DNA from: Ramlibacter sp.
GTDB taxonomy: Bacteria > Pseudomonadota > Gammaproteobacteria > Burkholderiales > Burkholderiaceae_C
Direction: 5' to 3'
Assembly (NCBI RefSeq): GCF_028291745.1
Contig: NZ_JAQGNQ010000124.1
Span: forward strand, 1 to 64,000
Length of the DNA stretch: 64,000 nt
The position numbers and the translations under genes are program-made. The notes under the pieces were generated by a model. It ran no database searches and was not told the DNA's origin. It was given only the letters and a program-made list of their open reading frames with translations. This document shows positions 8,700 to 16,707 of the stretch, in pieces (positions within the stretch are counted from its first letter, which is position 1; each line of letters opens with the position of its first letter).

Positions 8700-9392
8700 A
8701 TGCTGCGCCGCTTCCTGCTCGCCCTTCCCACCGCACTCGGTTCCGGCCTCGCCGCCTCGGCGCCCGCGCTCACCGTCTGCACCTTCGGCGATTCCATCCT
8801 GGACTGCGGCCACTACAACCCGCAAGGCGTGCAGCCCGGCCAACTGCTGGTGCGCAACGACGACGCGCTGTTCCCCGACTTCCGCGGCCAGGACCTGCAG
8901 GCCAGGCACGGTGGCCGGCTGCAACATCGCGCCGTCGATGGCGCGACGGTCGACGGCCTGCAGCGGCAATTGCAAGGCGTGCGGCCGGTCGCCGGACCCG
9001 CCGTCGCCATGCTCACCGTTGGCGGCAACGACCTGCTGCGCGGACTTGCCGCGGACACCGGGGCCGGCATGCGCGCCTTCGAGCGCACGCTGCAGGAGTT
9101 CGTGCGCGCATTGCCGGTGCGGCCGCTCTTGGTCGGCACGGTCTACGACCCCACCTTCGGCGACGACAGCCGCAACTTCCTCGGCGTGGAGGCGCGCATC
9201 GCCCGCGCGAACCACGAGCGCGTGAACCGCATCCTGGCGGAGGTGGCGACGCGCGAAGGGGCGCTGGCGGACCTGCATGCGCACTTCCTGCACGGGGATG
9301 CCTCCTGGTTCACGCACACCATCGAGCCGAGCCTGCGCGGCGCCTCGGAAGTGCGCCGCGTCTTCCTGCCCCTGGTGCTCGGCCGCGCCTGA
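8700..9392 (+). CDS. SGNH/GDSL-type hydrolase, exported
   Basis: About 230 residues with an N-terminal signal peptide (MLRRFLLALPTALGSGLAAS). Block I is TFGDSILD, carrying the nucleophile Ser; block III is GGNDLLRG with the oxyanion Asn. The expected block V DxxH is degenerate; WFTHTIEPS near residue 208 may supply the His. Family members are esterases, lipases or acyltransferases. A GTG two codons upstream (8694) is an alternative start. The substrate is unknown. Confidence 0.82.
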   Translation: MLRRFLLALPTALGSGLAASAPALTVCTFGDSILDCGHYNPQGVQPGQLLVRNDDALFPDFRGQDLQARHGGRLQHRAVDGATVDGLQRQLQGVRPVAGPAVAMLTVGGNDLLRGLAADTGAGMRAFERTLQEFVRALPVRPLLVGTVYDPTFGDDSRNFLGVEARIARANHERVNRILAEVATREGALADLHAHFLHGDASWFTHTIEPSLRGASEVRRVFLPLVLGRA

Positions 9393-9443
9393 TCCGGGGC
9401 AACCCCGCTGCGCCCAGGCGCGGCCTTCGGGCACCATAGCGCC

Positions 9444-10892
9444 ATGACCCGTGCCGAAGGAATCCTGAATCTCGATGCCTCCACCCTGTCGCGGCGCATT
9501 GCCGCGCGGGAGCTGTCGTGCCGTGCGCTGATGCAGGCGTCGCTGGAACGCATCGCCGCCCTCAATCCGGTGCACAACGCGATCGTGTCGCTGCGCGATG
9601 CCGACACGCTGCTGGCGCAAGCCGATGCGCACGATGCCGTGCTTGCGCGCGGCGAGATCGTCGGCTGGATGCACGGCTTCCCGATCGCGGTGAAGGACCT
9701 GAGCGACGTCGCCGGCCTGCCCACCACGATGGGCTCGCCGGCGATCGGCTTGCGGATGGCGCAGGCGGACGCCCTGTTCGTGCAGCGCATGAAGAAGGCC
9801 GGCGCGATCGTCATCGGCAAGACCAACACGCCCGAGTTCGGCCTGGGCTCGCACACCTACAACCCGGTGTTCGGCGTCACCCGCAATGCCTGGGATGCTG
9901 CCAAGTGCGCCGGCGGCAGCAGCGGCGGCGCGGCGGTGGCGCTGGCCCTGCAGATGCTGCCGGTGGCCGACGGCAGCGACATGGGCGGTTCCCTGCGCAA
10001 TCCCGCGGCCTTCAACAACGTCCTCGGCCTGCGTCCCTCGCGCGGGCGCGTGCCCGCAGTGCCGGCGGAAGACGTCTTCTTCCAGCAGCTCAGTACCGAA
10101 GGTCCGATGGGGCGCACGAGCGAAGACGTCGCGCGCCTCCTGATCACGATGGCCGGCTGGGACGACCGGGCACCGCTGTCACTGGCCGAAGCCTGGCCCG
10201 ATCCGGCGGGCGAGGACCCGATCGCGTGCGAACCCGGCCAGCGCATCGGCTGGCTGGGCAGCCTCTGGCCCGACCTGCCGCTGGAGTCGGGCGTGTCCGC
10301 TCTCTGCGCGGCCACGCTGCAGAAGCTGCAGGCCGCGGGCTTCGAGGTGGAGCCCTGCACGCTCGATGTGCCGCGCGAGGCCAACTGGAACGCCTGGCTG
10401 CGGCTGCGCCAGATGCTGGTGGGCGGCAAGCTCGCACCGCTGTACGCGCAGCAGCAGCACTTGCTCAAGCCCGAGGCGCAGTGGGAGGTGGAGCAGAGCT
10501 TCCAGCTCACGGCGGCGCAGTTGTACCAGGCCTCGGTGCAGCGCACGCAGGTCTACCAGGCGTTTCGCAAGCTGTTCGAACGCTACGACTACCTGGTCGC
10601 GCCCTCGGCGCAGGTCTTTCCCTTCCCGGCGGAACAGCATTGGCCGAAGGAGATCGCCGGTGTCGCGATGGACACCTATCACCGCTGGATGGAGATCGTC
10701 ACCCCGTTCACGCTGGCGGGCCTGCCGGTCGCCAGCGTGCCCGTGGGTTTCGGGGCGCAGGGCCTGCCCATGGGCATGCAGGTGGCCGGGCCGCCGCGCT
10801 CCGACTTGCGGGTGCTGGCGCTGGCCCGCGCTTGCGAGCGCATCGCCCCCTGGTCCCACGTGCGGCCTGCAGCGCTGGCGCATCCCGCTTGA
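9444..10892 (+). CDS. Amidase (amidase-signature family)
   Basis: 482-residue amidase-signature enzyme. The Ser-cisSer-Lys triad is visible: Lys in GFPIAVKDL (about residue 83), the cis-Ser in CAGGSSGGAAVAL (about 157) and the nucleophile in GSDMGGSLRNPAA (about 182). Members hydrolyse small amides or the amide step in tRNA-dependent amidation. No gatB/gatC neighbours are present, so this is a stand-alone catabolic amidase rather than GatA. The stop overlaps the TTG start of the following Mut7-C gene (TTGA). Substrate is not predictable. Confidence 0.92.
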   Translation: MTRAEGILNLDASTLSRRIAARELSCRALMQASLERIAALNPVHNAIVSLRDADTLLAQADAHDAVLARGEIVGWMHGFPIAVKDLSDVAGLPTTMGSPAIGLRMAQADALFVQRMKKAGAIVIGKTNTPEFGLGSHTYNPVFGVTRNAWDAAKCAGGSSGGAAVALALQMLPVADGSDMGGSLRNPAAFNNVLGLRPSRGRVPAVPAEDVFFQQLSTEGPMGRTSEDVARLLITMAGWDDRAPLSLAEAWPDPAGEDPIACEPGQRIGWLGSLWPDLPLESGVSALCAATLQKLQAAGFEVEPCTLDVPREANWNAWLRLRQMLVGGKLAPLYAQQQHLLKPEAQWEVEQSFQLTAAQLYQASVQRTQVYQAFRKLFERYDYLVAPSAQVFPFPAEQHWPKEIAGVAMDTYHRWMEIVTPFTLAGLPVASVPVGFGAQGLPMGMQVAGPPRSDLRVLALARACERIAPWSHVRPAALAHPA

Positions 10893-11422
10893 GCGACTCG
10901 CCCCGCTTCGCCGCCGATGCGATGCTGGGCCGCCTCGCGCGCTGGCTGCGCGCGCTGGGCTACGACACTTCGTACGACGAGAGCCTGGCCGATCCGGTGC
11001 TGGTGCAGCAGGCCAATGCGCAGCAGCGCGTGCTGCTCACGCGCGACCGCCACCTGCTGCGCGATCTGCGGCCGGAGCGGGCGCTGGAGATCCGGCATGA
11101 CGACCCACTGCAACAGTTGCACGCCGTCGTCACCACACTGGCGCTCGCTGCGCCGACCGACCTGTTCACGCGCTGCCTCCTGTGCAATGCGCCGCTGCAG
11201 GAACTGGATCCCGAGCAGGCGCAGGCGCTGCTGCCCGCCGGCATGCTCGGTGTGCCGGGGCCGGTGCGGCGCTGCCCGCAATGCGGCCGCAGCTACTGGG
11301 AAGGCTCGCATGTCCGCCGCATGCGCGCAGCTCTGGAACGGGTTCTCCCGGCTTGGGTCAGCAACGTGGAATCGGGAACAATTACGCAAACCAAAGGACG
11401 CACCCCGGGTTTACCGGGCTGA
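10889..11422 (+). CDS. Mut7-C RNase domain / zinc-ribbon protein
   Basis: 177 residues. The N-terminal half (PRFAADAMLGRLARWLRALG and VLLTRDRHLL) matches Mut7-C, a PIN-like putative RNase domain. The C-terminal half has two Cys pairs, CLLC and CPQC, ending in GRSYWEGSHVRRM, the usual zinc-ribbon tail. The likely start is TTG 10889, overlapping the amidase stop by four bases, because the conserved PRF..DAMLGRLARWLR block begins five residues later. No upstream in-frame ATG fits. The last ~30 residues after the zinc ribbon look non-conserved. Confidence 0.8.
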   Translation: MSDSPRFAADAMLGRLARWLRALGYDTSYDESLADPVLVQQANAQQRVLLTRDRHLLRDLRPERALEIRHDDPLQQLHAVVTTLALAAPTDLFTRCLLCNAPLQELDPEQAQALLPAGMLGVPGPVRRCPQCGRSYWEGSHVRRMRAALERVLPAWVSNVESGTITQTKGRTPGLPG

Positions 11423-11477
11423 CACAGGCCGGGTGGGGCCGCTTGCTAGATTGCACTGGCGCCTACCACCTGGAACC

Positions 11478-11726
11478 ATGAAGTACATCCCCTTCTCAGC
11501 CCTGCCTCTGGACGAACGCATCGCCTTGCTGGCGGCCCTGCAGCGCACGGGAGTGGCCGCGCGCCAGGTGTGCATCTCGAAGCTCGAGCCGGGCTCGGCG
11601 GCCGAAGGCGACACGCTGCCCGGTATTGCCATGGTGTCGGCGCCGGGCTGGATCCGCTGCTACGAAAGCGGTGCCGGCTGGATAGGCGAACTGGAACGCG
11701 ACCTGGGTGCGCTCGCGCGCCGCTAG
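11478..11726 (+). CDS. Small conserved hypothetical protein
   Basis: 82 residues starting MKYIPFSALPLDERIALLAA. The protein is soluble with a mixed alpha/beta pattern, and has two cysteines (RQVCISK and IRCYESG). I do not recognise a family. Codon usage matches the neighbours and it sits between a same-strand and a convergent gene (14 nt to the lipid kinase stop), so it is likely a real gene. Confidence 0.6.
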   Translation: MKYIPFSALPLDERIALLAALQRTGVAARQVCISKLEPGSAAEGDTLPGIAMVSAPGWIRCYESGAGWIGELERDLGALARR

Positions 11727-11740
11727 GAGCCTCGCGGGAG

Positions 11741-12655
11741 CTACTTCATTGCCGGCGCAATGACCCGCAATGCCCGCCGCCGGATGCGGTAGTGCAGCGG
11801 CGTATCCATCATCCCCACCTCGCCATCGGTCGCAACGCGGATGCGCTGGTCGTGCGTGGTGATCTCGAAGGCCTCGCCGGCCAGCATCTCGAAATCGGCG
11901 GACTGCTCCAGCCGCCGCAGCAACGCCCGCAGCGCCAGCAGCACCAGGCCGAGGCGGCCGCGCCGGCGGCCGAGATAGAGCGCGAGCTCGCCGGCATCCA
12001 GCGTCTCGCGCGCGCCGATGTCGAAGCCTTCCATGATGTAGCGGTTGTTGCCGATGAAGACGAAGGGCGTGCGCCGCAGGTGCTGCTCGTCTTCCGTTGC
12101 GATGCGCACGGCGATCCCGGGATTGCCTTCCGTGGCATGCAGGGTGGCGCTTGCCAGCGCCCGCCACTTGCTCTTGCCCAGGCGCAGCTGCTGCAACTCG
12201 CGCTCGCGCACGATCTCCGGATACAGGCCGATGCTGGAGTTGTTGATGAAGATGCGATCGTTGACCTGGCCGACGTCGACCTGCCGCACCGCACCTTCGG
12301 CCAGCGCCCGCACCGCATCCTCCAGCTTCAGCGGCACGCCCAGGTCCTTGGCAAAGTGGTTCAGCGTGCCCAGCGGCAGCACGCCTTGCACCAGGTCCGT
12401 GTCGACCAGCCGCGAGGCCACCGCGCTCTGCGTGCCGTCGCCGCCGCCCGCCACGATGAGCCGCGTGCCGTGCGCGCGCGCTCGCTCGATCGCCTCGAAC
12501 AGCGCGTCGCCGCCGTGCGCCAACACCGCCTCCGCGTCCATGCCGTGTTGCTGAAACAGGGCGCGCAGTTCGTCTGCCAGCTCGGGGCCGCAGCCGGTGC
12601 CCGACTTGGCGTTGAGGACCACGAGGGGCTGGCGGCGGAGGTCGTCGATGGGCAT
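11741..12655 (-). CDS. Diacylglycerol kinase-family lipid kinase (YegS/BmrU-like)
   Basis: 304 residues with the DAGK catalytic fold. LVVLNAKSGTG at the N-terminus is the first nucleotide-binding strand, VAGGGDGT (about residue 70) is the ATP-binding GGDGT motif, and LPLGTLNHFAKDLG is the family's GTxNDFA block with His in place of Asp. RVATDGE near residue 272 is the conserved C-terminal DGE. These enzymes phosphorylate diacylglycerol, sphingosine-like or phosphatidylglycerol lipids at the inner membrane. It is convergent with the 82-residue gene. Substrate is unknown. Confidence 0.9.
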   Translation of the reverse strand: MPIDDLRRQPLVVLNAKSGTGCGPELADELRALFQQHGMDAEAVLAHGGDALFEAIERARAHGTRLIVAGGGDGTQSAVASRLVDTDLVQGVLPLGTLNHFAKDLGVPLKLEDAVRALAEGAVRQVDVGQVNDRIFINNSSIGLYPEIVRERELQQLRLGKSKWRALASATLHATEGNPGIAVRIATEDEQHLRRTPFVFIGNNRYIMEGFDIGARETLDAGELALYLGRRRGRLGLVLLALRALLRRLEQSADFEMLAGEAFEITTHDQRIRVATDGEVGMMDTPLHYRIRRRALRVIAPAMK

Positions 12656-12798
12656 CGGGCGCGAGCATACCCTCCGACGCCGCCTGGCGTCGGGCTGGCG
12701 ACCCGTGCTGCCACAGCCGCCCGCGCGCGCCTTCAGTGAATACCCCGGGATCGCGGCGATACGCCGAAAGTAGCATGGCCTCCTTTCGAGGAGACGCC

Positions 12799-13410
12799 AT
12801 GAAACGTTCGACCTTCCTTGCCGCGGCGCTCTGCGCGGCCACGCTTGCCGGCTGCGCCGGCATGGGCATGTCCGGCAACGCCGGCTGGGAAACCCTGATC
12901 GACGGCGAGCAGGGGCTGGCCAATTTCGACCGCATCGGCGAGGCCAACTGGCGGGCGGAGCAGGGCGCCATCGTCGCCGACCGGGGCGCCGGCGGTTACC
13001 TGGTGTCGCGCAAGCCCTATCGCGACTTCCAGCTGCGCGCCGAATTCTGGGCCGACGCCACCACCAACAGCGGCGTCTTCCTGCGCGCCACCGAGCCGGC
13101 GAAGATCGCGGCGGCCACCGCGTATGAGGTCAACATCTTCGACCAGCGACCCGACCCCAGCTATGGCACCGGGGCGATCGTCAACGTGGCCAAGGTGGTG
13201 CCCATGCCGAAGGCCGGCGGCCAGTGGAACGTCTACGAGATCACGGCCCGCGGTTCCCACCTGACGGTGGTGCTCAACGGCGTGCGCACGGTGGACGTGG
13301 AAGACAGCAAGTTCGCGCAGGGCCCGATCGCGCTGCAGTACGGGCTGGGCGCCAACGACCGCCCGGGCGGCCCGATCAAGTTCCGCAAGGTGCTGATCCG
13401 CTCGCTCTGA
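12799..13410 (+). CDS. DUF1080 (3-keto-disaccharide hydrolase-like) lipoprotein
   Basis: 203 residues. A lipoprotein signal ending in the lipobox LAGC (Cys about residue 18) is followed by a DUF1080/LamG-like beta-sandwich: GWETLIDGEQGLANF, DFQLRAEFW, NSGVFLRA and WNVYEITARG are characteristic blocks. Some relatives hydrolyse 3-keto-glycosides, but most are uncharacterised. ATG 12799 was chosen over 12736 because the signal peptide starts there with GAGGAGACGCC upstream. Its last ~178 bp are also open on the opposite strand, in the convergent membrane-protein frame. Confidence 0.85.
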   Translation: MKRSTFLAAALCAATLAGCAGMGMSGNAGWETLIDGEQGLANFDRIGEANWRAEQGAIVADRGAGGYLVSRKPYRDFQLRAEFWADATTNSGVFLRATEPAKIAAATAYEVNIFDQRPDPSYGTGAIVNVAKVVPMPKAGGQWNVYEITARGSHLTVVLNGVRTVDVEDSKFAQGPIALQYGLGANDRPGGPIKFRKVLIRSL

Positions 13411-13808
13411 CCGGGTGTCCACGCGAACTGCCGCTCCACCAGCAGCTCGATCGCCACCCCGTCGACCACGTCCTGCAACAGCTGCGGCTCTCCGGAGCGC
13501 AGCTGGCAGTCGATCACGAGGCGGTGCGGTCCGAACCAGCGCGTGTCCACCTCCTCGCAGTCGCCGGCGAACACCAGCCGCGGCGAGAGGCTGCGCAGCC
13601 AGGCGTAGCGCCCCCGCAGGTACACGCCGCTCGCGCGGCCGCGCGCCTGGGGCAAGGCGCGCACTTCCGCGACGTGGGCGCCATCGGGCGCGCTGGCCTG
13701 CGGTTTGAGCAGATCGTGGGCGGAGCGCCAGTAGAACTCGCGGCCAAGCAGGCCCGCCAGCAGCAGGGTGGGCACGAGCGCGGCCAGGACGGATGCACGA
13801 ATTTTCAC
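13233..13808 (-). CDS. Hypothetical membrane-anchored protein (3' end overlaps the DUF1080 gene)
   Basis: A GTG-initiated frame of up to 191 residues. The first 22 residues (VKIRASVLAALVPTLLLAGL) form a single N-terminal membrane anchor or signal. The next ~115 residues (LLGREFYWRS through VERQFAW) look like a genuine extracytoplasmic domain with GPHRLVIDCQL. No stop occurs before the frame enters the convergent DUF1080 gene, and the last ~59 codons lie antisense to it. The natural stop may have been lost or the tail may be read as is. The family is not recognised. Confidence 0.5.
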   Translation of the reverse strand: MKIRASVLAALVPTLLLAGLLGREFYWRSAHDLLKPQASAPDGAHVAEVRALPQARGRASGVYLRGRYAWLRSLSPRLVFAGDCEEVDTRWFGPHRLVIDCQLRSGEPQLLQDVVDGVAIELLVERQFAWTPGQSERISTLRNLIGPPGRSLAPSPYCSAIGPCANLLSSTSTVRTPLSTTVRWEPRAVIS

Positions 13809-13929
13809 GATGGGGACGATTGTGTCGCGCGACCGCCGCTTGCGCGCGGGGATCGGTCTTGCAGCGGGGCTGGCGAGTCCCATGTACGCTCTCGCAAGGC
13901 CCCGCCGGGGCCGATACCGGAAAGATGCC

Positions 13930-14205
13930 ATGTTGTTCAAACGCCTGACGCTGCTGTGGTCGGTGCTGCGCGGGGACGCGCGCACGCTGTGGTTCGCGCT
14001 GCGCCATCCGGGCGCACCGGGCTGGCTGAAACTGGGCACGGCGCTGATCGTGCTGTACGTGATCTCGCCGATCGACCTGATCCCGGACTTCATTCCCGGC
14101 ATCGGCCTGCTGGATGACATGGTGCTGGTGCCGCTGGCGATCCGCTTCCTGCTCAATCGCCTGCCGCCACACATCGCGCAGGCCGCGGCTGCCCGCGGCC
14201 GCTGA
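13930..14205 (+). CDS. YkvA family protein (DUF1232)
   Basis: 91-residue membrane protein. The DUF1232 signature is plain: a hydrophobic segment with LYVISPIDLIPDFIPGIGLL followed by DDMVLVPLAIRFLL. The N-terminal ~35 residues are amphipathic. The family is widespread and functionally undefined. ATG 13930 is preceded by CCGGAAAGATGCC. It is divergent from the membrane-anchored hypothetical gene, with about 120 nt between starts. Confidence 0.85.
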   Translation: MLFKRLTLLWSVLRGDARTLWFALRHPGAPGWLKLGTALIVLYVISPIDLIPDFIPGIGLLDDMVLVPLAIRFLLNRLPPHIAQAAAARGR

Positions 14206-14236
14206 AGCCCGCAGGCCGCGACCGTAAACTCGCGGC

Positions 14237-14350
14237 GTGCCCCTGACCGACCTGCTCCCGCTCGCCGAATACTGGACCTACCGCTTGGGCGGCTACGTGA
14301 TCCTGAATTTCCTCGACGACCCCGCCTGGCTGGCCCTGATCTTCTGCTGA
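14237..14350 (+). CDS. Putative small protein (37 aa)
   Basis: A GTG-initiated frame of 37 codons (starts PLTDLLPLAEYW, ends LALIFC) between the DUF1232 gene and the alpha/beta hydrolase. The C-terminal half is hydrophobic and could sit in the membrane. It is only 31 nt downstream of the DUF1232 stop. There is no strong Shine-Dalgarno and no family match, so it is reported as a candidate small gene only. Confidence 0.3.
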   Translation: MPLTDLLPLAEYWTYRLGGYVILNFLDDPAWLALIFC

Positions 14351-14443
14351 CGGCGGCCGGACTGCCCGCATTTTCCCGGTTGTGCCTTGCGCATCCTTTC
14401 CAGATGATGGCGCATCCCAACAGCACCTCAGGAGATCCAGGCG

Positions 14444-15391
14444 ATGCCCACCGACCATTCCTCCGGCCTTCCCGGCAACGACATCCGCTGGAGCGGCGGC
14501 GAGGAACACTGGACCACGCGCAAGCAGGGCGAGATCGACCTGTTCCTGTGGCACAAGCCGGCGGCCGCGGGCGTGCCCTTTCGCGGCACCATTCTCTTCG
14601 TGCACGGCTCGTCGATGGCCTCGCAACCGACTTTCGACCTGTCGGTGCCGGGGCGCGCCGATTCGTCGGCGATGGACTGGTTTCGCGAGCGCGGCTTCGA
14701 CACGTGGACGATGGACAACGAGGGCTACGGCCGCTCGAGCAAGCACCGCGAGATCAACTTCGACATCGCCAACGGCGCCGACGACCTGGCCGCCGGCACC
14801 GAGTACATCCTGCAGCGCGCGCGCAGCAGGCAGCTGATGGTCTACGGCATCTCCTCGGGGGCGCTCAAGGGCGCGCTGTTCGCGCAGCGCCATCCGGAAC
14901 GCGTGGCGCGGCTCGCGCTCGACGCCTTCGTCTGGACCGGCGAGGGCAGCCCCACGCTGGCCAAGCGGCGCGAGAAGATGGCCGAGTGGACCGGCGCCCA
15001 TCGCCGCAAGATCGACCGCGACTTCGTCTACAGCATCTTCAACCGCGACCACCCGGGCACGGCCGAAGACCGCGTGATCGAAGCCTTTGCCCAGGCCATC
15101 CTGACGCTGGACAACTCCATGCCGACGGGCACCTATGTCGACATGTGCTCCAAGCTGCCGCTGGTGGATCCGCAGGAGATCGCCGTGCCCACCATCGTGA
15201 TGCGCGGGGAATGGGACGGCATCGCCAGCTTCGACGACCTGCTCGAATTCTTCAAGCGCCTGCGGCACTCCGACAAGCAGTTCGCGGTGATGAAGGGCAT
15301 CTCGCACGCGAGCTTCCAGCAGAAGAACTACCAGAACGTGTATCACATCCTGCATGCGTTCTTCACGCAGCCGCCGCAGGTGTATGCGTGA
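14444..15391 (+). CDS. Alpha/beta hydrolase
   Basis: 315-residue alpha/beta-hydrolase-fold protein. HGSSM near residue 53 marks the oxyanion-hole region (usual HG), GISSGAL (about residue 142) is the nucleophile elbow with the catalytic Ser, and a late ISHASF (about 288) carries the probable catalytic His. An acidic residue in VMRGEWDGI may complete the triad. No signal peptide is present. An AGGAGAT precedes the ATG at a suitable distance. It converges with the RidA-like gene (9 nt apart). Substrate is unknown. Confidence 0.85.
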   Translation: MPTDHSSGLPGNDIRWSGGEEHWTTRKQGEIDLFLWHKPAAAGVPFRGTILFVHGSSMASQPTFDLSVPGRADSSAMDWFRERGFDTWTMDNEGYGRSSKHREINFDIANGADDLAAGTEYILQRARSRQLMVYGISSGALKGALFAQRHPERVARLALDAFVWTGEGSPTLAKRREKMAEWTGAHRRKIDRDFVYSIFNRDHPGTAEDRVIEAFAQAILTLDNSMPTGTYVDMCSKLPLVDPQEIAVPTIVMRGEWDGIASFDDLLEFFKRLRHSDKQFAVMKGISHASFQQKNYQNVYHILHAFFTQPPQVYA

Positions 15392-15400
15392 AGGATGGCG

Positions 15401-16684
15401 CTACTCGGGAACGTGGCCCCAGAGATCCAGGACCACTCGCGCCCCCGGCGCGAACATCTGCTGCGCCACTTCGACCGCGGTGAATGGAATGCCCTCGGCC
15501 CGCAGCGCCGGGTCCCACGCGAGATGGCAATTGCGGAAGTCGCGCAGGTCGCCGTGGAAGTGCAAGGCGCGCGTGACCTGCGACAGATCCGAGCCCGCCG
15601 CCGCGAAGATCTTCGTGGCCTTGCGCAGCGCATCCGCCATCTGCGCGGCGGCGCTGTCCTGGTAGAAGGGCGCCGAGGGATCCACCTGCGCGCTGGGGCA
15701 GATGCCGCCGTCGGCAATGCCCATCAGGCCGGCCACGAACAGCAGGCCGTCGAACGCGCGCGCCGGGATCATGTCGCCGGCGATCAGCTCCACGTCGCAA
15801 TCGATGTCGCGCACCGCGTCGGCCGCGGACTCATGCGCGGCGACCACGTTGATTTCCACGGTCGCGGCGCTGGTGCCGAAGGCCGGATGCCGCACCGGCA
15901 CCACGGTGGTGGGCGGGACGCGGCCGCCAAAGGCCTTGGACCAGCTGAGCCAGAACGCCGGTAGATCGTCCGGCTGGCTCAGGTAGACCTGGGCCTTCAG
16001 CACCAGGCCGAGCCGGCTGCCGGCGTCGGTGAGCGCCGGGACCAGGCGGTGCTGCACCAGGTAGTCGGTCTCCAGTTGAATGCCCGTGCCGTTCCATTGC
16101 TGGCCCGCCGGGACCTGCGCCTCGGCGGCCAGCTGCCCGCTGGCATCGCGCGCCAACTGGCCGGCGATGAACACCAGGTCGCCCACCCGCAGGTGCGGCG
16201 CATAGCCCGAGGTGGCAGGCACGTGCAGCCCGCTGCCCGCTGCGGCCTGGCGCAGCTGGTAACCGCTGGCATCGGTGGCGGCCAGCACCTGCAGGTCCAT
16301 GGCCGCATCCAGGTTCAGCAGCCGGTTGACGATGATCGAGGTGCTGGGCGAGACGCGCCCGGCCAGCACGTTCTTGCGCGCGACGTGATACGGGTCCACC
16401 GCGCGCGGGTCTGGGTAGTACTGGTCGAGGCGCGCCACCCGCTCCAGGCTGCTGCCGGCCAGGTGCAGGTGATGGGCCATGGTGGCGAAGATGGCTGCCG
16501 CCTCGCGCTGCGACTGCGGCGGCACACCCAGGGGCCGAGTGCTGCGCACCACGTCCGGGTCGAGCCGGCCGTCCGGCAGCGTCGCGCGCAGCCCGGTGCC
16601 GAATACCCATTTTCCGGCACGCACGAAGGGCGCATGCACCACGCCGCCCGCATATTCGCGGGTGCCGAACTTCTCCAACGCCAT
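15401..16684 (-). CDS. Triple-domain RidA-like (YjgF/YER057c/UK114) protein
   Basis: 427 residues that parse into three successive RidA-like modules: about residues 15-145, 155-300 and 310-427. Each ends with a strand-turn block: VSPSTSIIVNR, RVPPTTVVPVR and GIPFTAVEV. Canonical RidA imine deaminases have an Arg in this block (PARSxVEV); here all three modules have Thr, so ordinary imine/enamine deaminase chemistry is doubtful. Typical RidA is ~130 residues, so this is a fused form. It follows a Bug receptor gene by 23 nt on the same strand, suggesting shared expression. Confidence 0.8.
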   Translation of the reverse strand: MALEKFGTREYAGGVVHAPFVRAGKWVFGTGLRATLPDGRLDPDVVRSTRPLGVPPQSQREAAAIFATMAHHLHLAGSSLERVARLDQYYPDPRAVDPYHVARKNVLAGRVSPSTSIIVNRLLNLDAAMDLQVLAATDASGYQLRQAAAGSGLHVPATSGYAPHLRVGDLVFIAGQLARDASGQLAAEAQVPAGQQWNGTGIQLETDYLVQHRLVPALTDAGSRLGLVLKAQVYLSQPDDLPAFWLSWSKAFGGRVPPTTVVPVRHPAFGTSAATVEINVVAAHESAADAVRDIDCDVELIAGDMIPARAFDGLLFVAGLMGIADGGICPSAQVDPSAPFYQDSAAAQMADALRKATKIFAAAGSDLSQVTRALHFHGDLRDFRNCHLAWDPALRAEGIPFTAVEVAQQMFAPGARVVLDLWGHVPE

Positions 16685-16707
16685 CCTGCTTCCTTCTGGT
16701 TCCTGCT

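Noticed and set aside
9444..11422. Fusion of the amidase and Mut7-C proteins
   Set aside because: They lie in different frames; the amidase stop (10890-10892) is clear and the second protein begins at an overlapping TTG.
14153..15355. Minus-strand frame overlapping the alpha/beta hydrolase
   Set aside because: No recognisable motifs; the plus strand has a clear hydrolase with nucleophile elbow.
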